From: Alnus glutinosa
Taxonomy: Eukaryota > Streptophyta > Magnoliopsida > Fagales > Betulaceae
NCBI RefSeq assembly: GCF_958979055.1
Contig: NC_084896.1
Span: 22,933,501 to 22,997,500 of the forward strand
DNA length: 64,000 nt
Direction of reading: 5' to 3'
A model generated the notes under the pieces. That model saw nothing but the letters and a program-made list of their open reading frames with translations. It made no database searches and had not been told where the DNA came from. The translations under genes and the position numbers were made by a program. This document shows, piece by piece, positions 23,124 to 33,540 of this stretch. The stretch's first letter is position 1, and each line of letters opens with the position of its first letter.

Positions 23124-23239
23124 AGATAGAGAAGATAGAAGCCGTACTGGCTTAGTATTATTTGAAAAATCAGTGATATCCTCTGGCTTTTAACCCTTTT
23201 TAACACCTAAAACGCCTTGTCGCTTTACCATAAAGTTTT

Positions 23240-23553
23240 ATGGTGCATTTGAAATTACGATTTTATAGATAAAAAATATCATTTTAAACCAAATCGAAGA
23301 AAATAAACGGTTTGGAATTACATTTTTAAAAAATTGCTACTTGAAAATCCAGAAAACTGCTTTTTCAAAGGGCAAACAATAGGGTGCTTTTTTGAAAACT
23401 CAAAATTTTAAAGACTAACCTGCGATTTTAAAGACCAAACTGTAATTTTGTCAAATGCTTAATTACATTTCTAAAAATTATTATTTCAAATCACACATTT
23501 TAAAATCGCTATTTTTAAATCTCACTTTTAGAAATCACAAACCCAAACGACTC
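23240..23553. repeat. MITE-like repeat upstream of rsmE
   Basis: Left GTGCATTTGAAATTACGATT and right end reverse complemented (AGAGTCGTTTGGGTTTGTGA) form loose inverted ends. Inner blocks AAATCGCTATTTTTAAAT and CACATTTTAAAA recur. This is a common plant MITE type; edges uncertain. Confidence 0.4.
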
Positions 23554-23639
23554 TTATAACTTATTTGAGATTGTGTTGAAAAATATAACCTTTTAAAAAA
23601 ATCTTCATTTTCAAACTTCTTCCAAAATTTCGGGTTTTT

Positions 23640-23693
23640 TTTTTTTAAAAAAAAAAAAGTAAAAAAGAAAAAGAAAAAAGAAAAAAGAAAAAG
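23640..23693. repeat. Poly(T)/poly(A) low-complexity tract
   Basis: A T run then A-rich AAAAAG repeats. Confidence 0.8.
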
Positions 23694-24646
23694 TATTTTT
23701 AAACTTTTTACCAAAGGTAAAAGTGGCCTTGTGTTCTTTGAAAACAATTTTTGTTAGAGCTAACTACTTTAATCTTGAATTTGGTTCATGTAAGTGCAAC
23801 ACTAACGCAGGGCGTTTTGACATTAACCTTTCATAGATGCACAAAAAATTTGAAGTTTCATACTTTCATTCACTCAACAAACTAAATCGAGTAGCTTTTA
23901 CACTACTTTTCCTTGTTCAATTTATTTTAGCAGACTAATTAATCGCAAGACATGTGTTGTTTCTGTTTTGCTTTGGTTTTTATAGCCTCATTTGTGTGGA
24001 TTACAATTTTCACGTGACGCTTATTATGTCAGTCACAATCAAATTTAATTATTTAGTAATTGACGTGATTATAAATATTACATATATTTACAAACTGACG
24101 TGACAGTTCACATAACAGTTACCATGTCAGCTACAATTAAATTTAATTGTTTAAAAGTTGATATAATATTATAAGAAACTTACATTAAAACATCAATATA
24201 ACAATAAGAAACACTAAGGTTCTTGTTTTTTTTACATGCTTTACAATTGTTAGAGCATGTTTGGTTGTTGTTTTGGAAACAAGTTTTCTGATTCCAAAAC
24301 AACAAAATGTGTTTGGAAACAACTTTCCAATTTGCAAAGTCTCACAAGATTAAGGATTTGATACTCATACACTGCAGAAGATTACTATACCACCTTATTT
24401 TCTTGGATATATATTATTGTACATGGCTTTATAAACAATACAATGCAAGAAACAAAATCCTTTCACACAAAGGTCGATACTGGTGCTAGCCTGAATCTGT
24501 CGGCCTTCACGTTACGTCAGAACACTTTTTCAAATAATAAATAAAAACACATTCCAAAAAGCATTAACAAACCAAACCAAACCAATTGAATCATGACAAG
24601 TACTTCTGATAATAAGCTTTGAACAGATCGAGCTAACTAGGAAAGA

Positions 24647-26586
24647 TCATATGGACTTGTCAATCCGCATGAGCTCTTTTGCCACATCAATCATAGCAGG
24701 CCTTTCTTCACCTTTCTGTTGTGTGCATGCCAACGCTAGTGCTAAAAAAGCTTCCACTTGTTGCGCTTGCCCATCTCCCCCTCCCTCCCTCAAAATATTA
24801 GGATCCACAATTTCAGTTACCTGCTCATTTCGAACATGATCTTCCGCATATCTAATTAATGAATGATAATTTCGTGCCCAACGAATATTTGTAGTTTTTT
24901 TCCCTGTTAAGAAAACAAGTAAAAGCACACCGAAGCTATAGACGTCACTTTTCTCCGTAACAGAGCCGGATGCTAAATAGTCAGGGTCAGAGTACCCAAA
25001 TGTTTCTTTCAAATCATCACTTGCACGAGATTCGTGAAGAGGGATTGTTATGGAGACTGAGAAGTTGCATAGTTTAGGAACGAAGTTTTTGTCCAAAAAG
25101 ATGCTGCTGGGTCTTATATCCCTATGGATGACTGGCCTGCGAAGAGCAGTGTGGAGATAGGTAAGTCCGTAAGTGCATTAGCAAGCTCCTTGGCAATACG
25201 CAACCTAATCTTCCAAGGTAGGAGTTCATCATCTCCAAAGCCTCCTTGATCATTGAGAGCTCCATTTGCTGCGTATTCATGCACAAGAGCCGGTGTTGGA
25301 AACTCTAAGCAGCAGCCTAAGAGCTTTAAAACATTCTTATGGTTGCTCATCTGGGTTGCTATGACAATGTCACGGATAGCATAGGGCCTAGCTTCATCGC
25401 TCTCACAGAAGAAAAACCCAGTGAACTTCTTAACAATGATTGGGCGATCATCTAGAGAACCCTTATACATACCATAATTCACTTGATCATAAACATCTGC
25501 AGCCTCATCAACTACAATCCCCTTATCCGGAATTAATGGACAAATTTGAATAATGCGACTTTCATCGAAGTTGTTTGTTGCTCTGATGAGCTCCTCAGCA
25601 GAGAAATTGCGAATGGGATTACATTTTCCATTACTAGAAGCTATCAGATCAATAAGATGGCTCCATTAGTCATAAATGATTTCTCTCTTTCCGTCTTGCT
25701 CACTTGTTCACTTTGATCACCACCTAAACACTTGCTTGTCCACTTAGACCCTGAATACAATCAATACAGGAAAACCAGAAAGCAACTTTAAAACTGAAGA
25801 ATGAGAAGAAAATTATCATAAATGATAAATTATCACTTACATCAATATAGGCAACTCCAAAACAATTTTATTAGCAAAGGGCGTGGCTGGGGGTATGCTT
25901 TGAGAAATAAATATGTCGATTTACTTTTGGGATCTATGTTTTTAGGATAAACGAAAAGTTCAAAAAAACTATTAAAAGGTGTACTAGATATTGAACAGTA
26001 GGTATTGTAATGTGATTGAGATATCGTGCAATACCCACCGCACAACAACTGTAATGTGAACCATTCATTTTAAACGAACAGTTGGAAACGTGACAATACA
26101 TAAGAGGGGGAAGGGTCACATGGGTGACCGAACCGTCCCTTTGGTCATTAGAGTGATTCAACCACCCCAACCTAGGCATTGGACAGTGAAGAGCCCAACC
26201 ACTCTTCTGTGACTTGCACGTGCTTCCTCCCTCACTCTCTTATGTACTGTCACATAGTCTAAATTAGAGTTTCCGCCACTTTTCAGGGTATTGCACACGA
26301 TCTCAATTTAAAAAAAAAAAAAAAAAAAAAAAAACAAAAACAAAAATAAAGAAGATAAAAGGCTCCCAAGTTGTAGCTCCCTTACTCTAATGAAGGCAAG
26401 AATCAACTCCAAAATCTCAAGTCTTTACCCACCCACCCCCAACAAAACACCGTGCAAGGAAAGAAAAAATGAAAAACAAAGAAAGAGCTCAGAAAAAGAA
26501 AAACGAATAAAGAAACCATATGAGAAATAAATGTACGAGCTTATCAACTTACAAGAATTGTGCAATAGTTTTCTCCCTTTGTCCAT
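24647..26586 (-). pseudogene. ZED1/ZRK-like pseudokinase gene, proximal copy, frameshifted
   Basis: Same structure as the distal gene: exon 1 26586-26553 (ATG, 34 nt, donor GTAAGT) and exon 2 25750-24647. Two lesions relative to the distal copy break the frame: a 4-bp deletion just after MTNGAILL (near 25645), and an 8-bp insertion near 25163-25170 that duplicates a TCCGTAAG segment inside the helix after LANALT. The remaining blocks are well conserved: YGMYKGSLDDRPIIVKKF, VLKLLGCCLEFPTPALVHEY, a VIHRDIRPSSIFLD loop, KLCNFSVSITIPLHE, and KSDVYSFGVLLLVFLTGKK. It ends with the same LMRIDKSI as its neighbour. Like the distal protein it has NFS in place of DFG. It is probably non-functional as a full protein, though either frameshift could be an assembly error. 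Confidence 0.85.
26300..26345. repeat. Poly(A) tract
   Basis: About 24 A residues followed by CAAAAACAAAAATAAA, in the pseudokinase upstream region. Confidence 0.8.
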
Positions 26587-26946
26587 TGGTTGCCTGTCCT
26601 CTCGAGCCTCGACTCTGCAGGACACCAAGATCTGAGAGCTCTCTGTCGGTCAATGAATGAATGAGAATACCATCAGTAGGGTGCGTTGAAAACCACTTCT
26701 ACAAAAACGACGTAGGGTGCGTTGACAGCCACTACATTCCGCGTCTTTATCATTCAAAACCGTGTGTGCAGTACACCATTTTTTTCTTCATGTTCTTTAA
26801 ATAAAATACTACACAGAGAGAGAGGTAGTTTCCTAGTGCGCACCGTCAAATACGTCATTTGTTGACAGCATATTAGTTCATTTTCTAACTCGAGGCATTA
26901 TAACGGTTGGAAAATATTCACAATAATTGGTAAATGGACTTTTTTA

Positions 26947-27219
26947 GGCCCCGTTTGAAATCCCCTTTCCCTTTCCCTTTCCTTTGGAATTTTTTTTTAA
27001 TGATTAAAAAATATGATTGATGTGATATAAAGTTGAAATAATTTATATGAAAAAGTGAAAAAAAATTTGTATTGTAGTGAGTTTTTTATTTAAAAAGTAA
27101 TAAAAAAAGTGTTGATGTGATATAAAAAGTGAAAAAAGTAAGAATATTTTGAAATTTATATTTTTTAGGAGAAGTGAAGGGAAGGGGAGGGATGGGGAAT
27201 GGGGATTTCAAACAAGGCC
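26947..27219. mobile_element. Tourist-like MITE with TTA target duplication
   Basis: Left GGCCCCGTTTGAAATCCCC and right end reverse complemented GGCCTTGTTTGAAATCCCC are near-identical, flanked by TTA at 26944-26946 and 27220-27222. The GGCC..GTTTG end and TTA duplication fit PIF/Harbinger. It lies just beyond the right edge of duplication unit A. Confidence 0.85.
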
Positions 27220-27539
27220 TTAATTCATATAGGCTCATTTACTTGTATTAGTCCTGAAAAACCGGTAAATGCTTGAAATTCCCTGAGAATTAAATAACTA
27301 ATTTTACGTAATGAAATTAATCAATTTTAATTAAGATTGATCTTTTAATGATATTTTCGCGTTATAATTACAGCTCTATTTTTCAATTGAGTGCACTCCC
27401 TAGCTACCTCTCAATTGAGTTATAAAATGAGTTGAAGAATAAGTATTACGATTTTGTTAAAAGTAAAACTCAAATACCTTAGCAATTTCTTTTAATTATT
27501 TTTTCCTTATATCTTTTATTGTATTTTATAAAAATCATT

Positions 27540-27767
27540 CAACCAAATCAATTGTCGGTGTGTCACAGATTTTTTCTAATCTTATTTTGTTAGTGTTCTT
27601 TATATTGTTTCCCAAATTCTTGTGGTTCGACACTCGGACTCTCAAGAATTTACTACTTTACGACAACCTGCACTTGCGAATGCACACTTAAATTGTCAAC
27701 ACTCCAATTGATTTTCTTGTTATCAATGAAATCAGAATTTTCTTTCCAAAAAAAAAAAAAAAAAGTT
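27540..27767. mobile_element. Possible LTR fragment or retroelement tail
   Basis: CTTGTGGTTCGACACTCGGA, TTTACTACTTTACGACAACC and TGCACTTGCGAATGCAC resemble the LTR core of some plant Ty3-type elements, as far as I recall. The stretch ends in an A run (27749-27765). No partner LTR or coding domain is in the window. Confidence 0.35.
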
Positions 27768-27820
27768 CTAGCTCCCTTACTCTAATGAAGGCAGGAATCC
27801 ATTCCGAAATCCGGGAACCC
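27768..27820. repeat. Fragment of a third pseudokinase-upstream copy
   Basis: GTTCTAGCTCCCTTACTCTA, TGAAGGCAGGAATCCATTCC matches the upstream region of both pseudokinase genes (26370 and 30722). It lies just left of unit B, suggesting a third, now mostly deleted, unit. Confidence 0.65.
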
Positions 27821-28918
27821 GCTCCGGATTACACCCCTAAAAAAACTTCACAAGAAGTCAATAGTGTTTTGGAAGCATCAAATCCCGGTATACTTGAACC
27901 ATATGAATTCCATTTATTTTATTTTTTTAACTTTTTACCAAAGGTAAAAGTGGCCCTGTATTCTTTGAAAACGATTTTTGTTAGAGCTAATTACTTCAAT
28001 CTTGAATTTGGTTCATGTATGTGCAACATTAATGCAGGGCGTTTTGACATTACCCTTTCATAGATGCTCAAAATAAATTTCAAGTTTCATTCACTCAACA
28101 GACTAAGTCGAGTTGCTTTTACACTACTTTTCCTTGTTTCTTTTATTTTAGCGAACTAATTAATTGCAAGACATGTGTTGGTTCTGTTTTGCTTTGGTTT
28201 TTATAGCCTCATTTGTGTGGATTTTTACAATTTACACGGAACGCTTGTTATATCAGTCACAATCAAATTTAATTATTTAGTAATTGACGTGATTATAAAT
28301 ATCACATATATTTATAAACTGACGTGACAGTCTACATAACAGTTACCATATCAGTTATAATCAAATTTAATTGTTTAAAAGTCAACACGATGTTATAAGA
28401 AACTTACATTAAAACATCAATATAACAATAAGAAACGCTAAGGTTCTTGTTTTTTTACATGCTTTGCAATTGTTAGAGCATGTTGGTTTCTATTTTGAAA
28501 ACAAGTTTTCTGATTCCAAAACAGCAAAACGTGTTTGGAAACTGTTTAATGTTTGTAATTTCGATTAAGCCAGGGGCTATTTATCCTTTGGCATGGTGCT
28601 TGGGTTTCCAATTTGCAAAATCTCACAAGATTAAGGATGTGATACTCATACACCGCAAAAGATTACTAAACCACCTTATTTTCTTGGATGTATATTATCG
28701 AACATGGCTATATAAACAATACGATGCGAGAAACAAAATCCTTTTACACAGACATCGGTGCCAGCTTGAATCTGTCAGCCTTCTTGTCACATCAGAACAC
28801 TTTTTCAAATAAGAAATAAAAACACATTCTAAAAGGCATTAACAAACTAAACCAAACCAATTGAACCATGACAACTCGTGATAATAAGCTTTGAACAGAT
28901 TGAACTAACTAGGAAAGA

Positions 28919-30956
28919 TCATATGGACTTGTCAATCCGCATGAGCTCTTTTGCCACATCAATCATGTCAGGCCTTTTTTCACCTTTCTCTTGTGTGCAT
29001 GCCAACGCTAGTGCTAAAAAAGCTTCCACTTGCTGCGCTTGCCCATCTCCCCCTCCCTCCCTCAAAATATTTGGATCCACAATTTCAGTTACCTGCTCAT
29101 TTTGAACATGATCTTCCACATATCTAATTAATGAATGATATTTTCCTTCCAAACGAAGAGTACCTGTAGCTTTTTTCCCTGTTAAGAAAACAAGTAAAAG
29201 CACACCGAAGCTATAGACGTCACTTTTCTCTGTAACAAAGCCGGATGCTAAAGAGTCAGGGTCAGAGTGCCCAAATGTATCTTCCAAATCATCACGTGCA
29301 TGAGTTTCGTGAAGAGGGATTGTTATTGAGACTGAGAAGTTGCAGAGTTTAGGAACGAAGTTTTTGTCCAAAAAGATGCTGCTGGGTCTTATATCCCTAT
29401 GGATGACTGGCCTGCGAAGAGCAGTGTGGAGATAGGTAAGTGCATTAGCAAGCTCCTTAGAAATCCGCAACCTGATCTTCCAAGGTAGGAGTTCATCATC
29501 TCCAAAGCCTCCTTGATCATTGAGAGCTCCATTCGCTGCGTATTCATACACAAGAGCCGGTATAGGAAACTCTAAACAGCAGCCTAAGAGCTTTAAAACA
29601 TGCTTATGGTTGCTCATCTGGGTTGCTATGACAATGTCACGGATAGGGAAGGACCTAACTTTATCGCTCTCCCAGCTGGAAAACTTCGTGAACTTCTTAA
29701 CAATGATTTGGCGATCATCTTGAGAATCCGTGAACTTCTTAACAATGATTGGGCGATCATCTAGAGAACCCTTATACATAGCATAAGTCACTCGATCAGT
29801 ATCATCAAGCTCATCAACTATAATCTGATTTTGTTTAAATAATGAACAAATTTGAATAATGCGACTTTCATCGAAGTTGTTTGTTGCTCTGATGAGCTCC
29901 TCAGCAGAGAAATTGCGAATGGGATTACATTTTCCATTACTAGAAGGAATCAGATCCTCTAATAAGATGGCTCCATTAGTCATAAATGATTTCTCTCTTT
30001 CCGTCTTTCTCACTTGTTCACTTTGACCACCTAAACACTTGCTTGTCCACTTGGACCCTGAATAGTGAATACAATTAAAAACAGGAAAACCAGAAAGCAA
30101 CTTTAAAACTGAAGAATGAGAAGGAAATTATCATAAATGATAAATTATCACTTACATAAATATGGAAAATGATAAATTTACATCACCACAACAACTGCAC
30201 AACACCCTCTCATATAGGAGTGGGGCATGTAAGAGGGTGTTGTGCAGTTGTTGTGGTGGTATTGTGTAAGAATCAAATCCCCATAAATATATATAGGCAA
30301 CTCCAAAACAATTTCGTGGCTGGGGATATGCTTTGAGAAATAAATATGTCGACTTATTTTTGGGATCTATGTTTTAAGGATAAACAAAAAGTTCAACAAA
30401 ACTATTTAAAAAAGAAAAAAAGAAAAAAAGAAGAGGGACATTTAAAAATGTGACAATACATAAGAGAGGGAAGGGTCATGGGTGGCCGAACCATCTCTTC
30501 AGTCATTAGAGTGATTCAACCACCCCAACCTAGGCATCGGAGAGCGGAGAGCCCAACCAGTCTTCTGTGTTCTGTGACTTGCACGTAGTTCCCCCCTCGC
30601 TCTCTTATGTACTGTCACACCGTCCAAATTAGAGTTTCCGCCACTTTTTGGGATATTGCACAAGATCTCAAAAAAAAAATAAAATAAAATAAAATAAAGA
30701 AGATAAAAGGCTCCGATCCCAAGTTCTAGCTCCCATACTCTAATGAAGGCAAGAATCAATTCCAAAATCTCAAGTCTTTACCCATCCCATCCCACCCCAC
30801 CCCACCCCCAACAAAACAACGTGCAAGGAAAGAAAAAGTGAAAAACAAAGAAACAGCTCAGAAAAAGAAAAAGAAATAAAAGAAACCATATGAGAAATAA
30901 ATGTATGAGCTTATCAACTTACAAGAGTTGTGCAATAGTTTTCGCCCTTCGCCCAT
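28919..30956 (-). CDS. ZED1/ZRK-like receptor-like cytoplasmic pseudokinase, distal copy
   Basis: Proposed exons 30956-30923 (ATG, 34 nt) and 30057-28919 join in frame as NS-W-SKWTSK, giving 390 aa. ZRK family proteins are pseudokinase partners or decoys for the NLR ZAR1; the hallmark NPIRNFSAEEL (residues 56-66) is present after ILLEDLI. There is no Gly-rich loop. The strand-beta3 Lys segment is duplicated (RPIIVKKF at 113-120, RQIIVKKF at 127-134), arising from a 42-bp tandem repeat at 29690-29773. HRD is kept (231-233, VIHRDIRPSSIFLD) but DFG reads NFS (251-253), so catalysis is unlikely. The C-lobe has KSDVYSFGVLLLVFLTGKK (about 289-306) and ends LMRIDKSI. If exon 1 is untranslated, translation could begin at the ATG of MTNGAILLEDL, giving about 354 aa. 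Specific ZAR1 pairing is inference. Confidence 0.85.
29690..29773 (-). repeat. 42-bp in-frame tandem duplication in the pseudokinase
   Basis: Two units starting GAACTTCTTAACAATGATT at 29690 and 29732 encode (D/G)S-xDDR-xIIVKKFT twice. Unit A has a single copy, so the duplication followed the gene duplication. Confidence 0.9.
30164..30281. mobile_element. Foldback MITE with 9-bp target duplication and empty site in unit A
   Basis: Arms share CACCACAACAACTGC and ACAACACCCTC; ends GGAAAATGATAAATTTAC and, reverse complemented, GGGATTTGATTCTTACAC. CATAAATAT flanks it at 30155-30163 and 30282-30290. The matching place in unit A reads ACATCAATATAGGC without any insert. Confidence 0.92.
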
Positions 30957-31113
30957 TTAATTTGTTGCCTGCCCTCTAAACCCACGACACCAAGATCTGA
31001 GAGCTCTCTGTCAGTCTATGGATGAATGAGAATACCATCAGTATGGTTCAACTTGACCATTTCTACCGCGACGACTTAGGGTGCGTTGACCAACCACCAC
31101 ATTCTGCTTCTTT

Positions 31114-31706
31114 GAGCATCCCCCAACAACCTCTCAATTTCAAACTTCTCTTTAAATTTTAGTGAATATCTCAAGAAAATTCATTTCATCAAACTCTCAA
31201 TAATTTTTCTATTTTATCTTTTGTCAGAATTTTATACCAAATTTAGTTCACAAATTATATGAGCTATTCAATTTTTTCTTTATTTTCAATTTTTTTTTTT
31301 TTTTTTTTTTTTTATCATTTTTTGAATTCATCCTCATTTTCACTCCACTTTTCATTTTTTCTCTATCCATTTGTTAGGAGTAGTTTGTTTAAAACCAATA
31401 AAAAATTAATATTTAGTTAAAATATAAAAATATTTGAAAATTTTGATGTAGAAAATTTGTTAAAAATAAGTTAAAATAATAATAAAAAATTAAAAAAGGC
31501 TTTGATTGCTGCACTACAACAGTACAACATCAGCACAACACCCCTTTACATGAGGGTATGGGCCCCCACCCTCATGTGAGGGGGTGTTATGCATATGTTG
31601 TGCTACTGCAATAAAACTAACATTTTCATTAAAAAAAAAAAAGTACATTTTTTTACCTAAAATCTAATTAAAATTTGGAGAGGTTGTTAGGTCTTATTAG
31701 GGATGC
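31114..31706. mobile_element. MITE-like element inserted in unit B, empty site in unit A
   Basis: Begins GAGCATCCCCCAACAACCTCT and ends AGAGGTTGTTAGGTCTTATT then AGGGATGC; the ends are inverted repeats. Unit A reads straight through (GTCTTTATCATTC) where unit B has the element between TTT and TTTATCATTC. A hairpin-rich insert lies inside (31508-31612). Confidence 0.85.
31508..31612. mobile_element. Nested hairpin MITE
   Basis: TGCACTACAACAGTACAACA and ACAACACCCC on the left pair with GGGGTGTTATGCATATGTTG and TGCTACTGCA on the right, around a GGGTATGGGCCCCCACCC turn. It resembles the hairpin in 30164-30281. Confidence 0.65.
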
Positions 31707-31896
31707 TTTTATCATTCTAAACCGTGTGGAGCCCACCCGGCAGTGCGCCCTTTTTTTCTTCATGTTCTCTACAAAGAGGGGTAGTTTTCGGTCGTTCCCT
31801 GGCGCAGGGCGCACGTCAATTAAGTCATTTGTTGGCAGCATATTAGTTCATTTTCTGAACTTTAGGCCTTATAAATATGGCAATATTATAGACAAA

Positions 31897-32738
31897 GGTA
31901 AATATATCATAAATTTTTGAGTTAAAGCGTGATTTAAAATCAGTTCTTCATTAAAATTTAATTTTCACTTTTTTATTTTTTTGCGGATTTAAAATGAATC
32001 ATTCCATGAGTTTTCTGTCCAAATTTTTGACATCTATTAATATCACGTAAGCTTTTTTGTCATATTACCTTAAAATAATATAGTTTTAACTTTTTTATAA
32101 ATTAAAAAAATAATAAAAAAGAACAAAAACAAATTTCTCTCTTTCTACAAGCTAGTTGTAGTGCCCCGATCTATCTGTCTCAACGCTTGGCCCTGCTGGC
32201 TCATCAATCATCACAACCGTCAAGCCCAATGAAACCACCGCCATCATCGTGTAGGAAACGCTACAGGGGTGCTTTTCTTGGGCTTGGACGGTGGTGATGA
32301 ACCAGCTGGGCCAGTGCTGAGACAAGGAGATTAGGCACGCTACGGGGGCTGTGCTAAGAGTCGTCGTCTTAGGAGGTGTGGGATAGGTCTCGACCTGGGA
32401 GAGAGAAAGATTGCACTGCCATATTCCACCATTGTTGCTACATTTCTGCTAGCCTGTAGAGAGAAATTTGTTTTTCTTCTTTCTTTCTTTTTTCTTTTAA
32501 TTTTAAATTTTTTTTTTAAAAAAATAATTTATAAAAAAACTAAAAACATATTATTTTAAGGTGATGTTGCAAAAAGACTAACGTGACACTAATGGATGTC
32601 AAAAATTTGAATAGAAAATTCAAGAAATGACCCATTTCAAGTCCACAAAAATATTAAAGAATGAAAATTAATTTTTAAAAAGTAAGAGATTGATTTCAAA
32701 TCGTGAGTTAATTCAAGAATTTATCATACATACGCCCC
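31897..32738. mobile_element. Large foldback element, arms about 250 bp
   Basis: Left arm: GTAAATATATCATAAATTTT ... CAAATTTTTGACATCTATTA ... CCTTAAAATAATAT. Right arm is its diverged inverted copy (ATATTATTTTAAGG at about 32549-32563, TGGATGTCAAAAATTTGAAT, TTTATCATACATAC). The centre is a GC-rich inverted segment (TCTCAACGCTTGGCCCTGCT... / GGGCCAGTGCTGAGACAAGG). No coding capacity; target duplication not clear. Confidence 0.75.
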
Positions 32739-32983
32739 TATACAAATACAAGAGTTCCTCTTTTTATTTAGCATCATAGACCCAATTGACTGACCCTTTG
32801 AGGCTTGAGCGACAGCTTTGGGGATTCGAACCCACATCAAGAACTTGGATACAATACGTCTAAGCACTTGAGGCCCGTTCCTAAGGTTGACAATTTTGAC
32901 ATAACCCATGAACTCGGTACGAACACAACACGAAAATACAGAGTTTGAGTTTGAGGTAATCAGGTTCGGGTTAACCAGATTAT

Positions 32984-33002
32984 TTTTTTTGATAAGTAAG
33001 AT
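32984..33002 (-). mobile_element. 19-bp L1 3'-end insertion with 22-bp target duplication
   Basis: AGGTTCGGGTTAACCAGATTAT (32962-32983) recurs with one change at 33003-33024. Only TTTTTTTGATAAGTAAGAT lies between, the complement of the L1 terminus plus its A tail. Confidence 0.8.
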
Positions 33003-33236
33003 AGGTTCAGGTTAACCAGATTATAACACGTTTATTTTTATTTTTTTTTACTTTTACCTTTTTATTTTATTTTATTTTATTTTTTTTAAAAAAAAATTAA
33101 AAGTCTCCAAAACGGCAAAAGCAAAACAGAAAACCCTAGCCACACCGCATCACTTTTCTTTTCACTTCACGTTCTTCATGCGGCACGCCTCCTTGCTCCT
33201 TGGCTAACCTTCTTTACTTTACGATTTATCTTGCGC

Positions 33237-33540
33237 TGGGAATCTAAGCACCAAGAGTGACGTGTTCAGCTTCGAGATCTTGCTGTTGGAGATCATCAGT
33301 GGCAGGCATGCCATCGACGTGAACTACAGCCTACCATCGGTGGTCGACTGGGCGGTGTCGTTGATCAAGCACGGTGAATTCGCTGATATCTGCGACTGCC
33401 GAATCGATTCTCAGATCCAACTGTCTAAGCCCAATCAAATCTACTCTACCACATCACCTCGGGTCCTCTATCCTCGTGGCCTGTGGGGTGAGGCGGTGCC
33501 GGTGAGCACTGTGCACGCGTTAACTAAATGTGTTCGTTGA
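33237..33540 (+). pseudogene. Captured receptor-like kinase C-lobe fragment
   Basis: The frame reads NLSTKSDVFSFEILLLEIIS then GRHAIDVNYSLPSVVDWAVS and LIKHGEFADICDCRI, the C-lobe of a plant receptor-like cytoplasmic kinase of the type with LLEIISGR-AIDVNYSPPSVVDWA. Similarity fades after about 33405; the frame stops at 33538-33540. The usual Gly of FSFG is Glu here. It is much richer in G/C than the surrounding element and has no upstream kinase domain, so it is a fragment, probably picked up by the hAT-like element. Confidence 0.75.

Larger units (their letters stand above)
23697..26905. repeat. Tandem segmental duplication, unit A
   Basis: Collinear with 27925-31880. Shared anchors: CTTTTTACCAAAGGTAAAAG at the left edge (23705 / 27935), the whole pseudokinase locus, the AGAGCTCTCTGTC block near 26634 / 30999, and GACAGCATATTAGTTCATTT near the right edge (26863 / 31837). 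Differences include insertions present only in unit B. Confidence 0.9.
27925..31880. repeat. Tandem segmental duplication, unit B
   Basis: Partner of 23697-26905. It is longer because of a MITE at 30164-30281 and an element at 31114-31706, both absent from the matching sites in unit A, and because it keeps about 65 bp near 28541-28606 that unit A lacks. Confidence 0.9.

Noticed and set aside
32815..32880. GGGATTCGAACCCACATC, resembling a tRNA/SINE B box on the minus strand
   Set aside because: No A box at the right spacing and no cloverleaf pairing; not called a tRNA or SINE.
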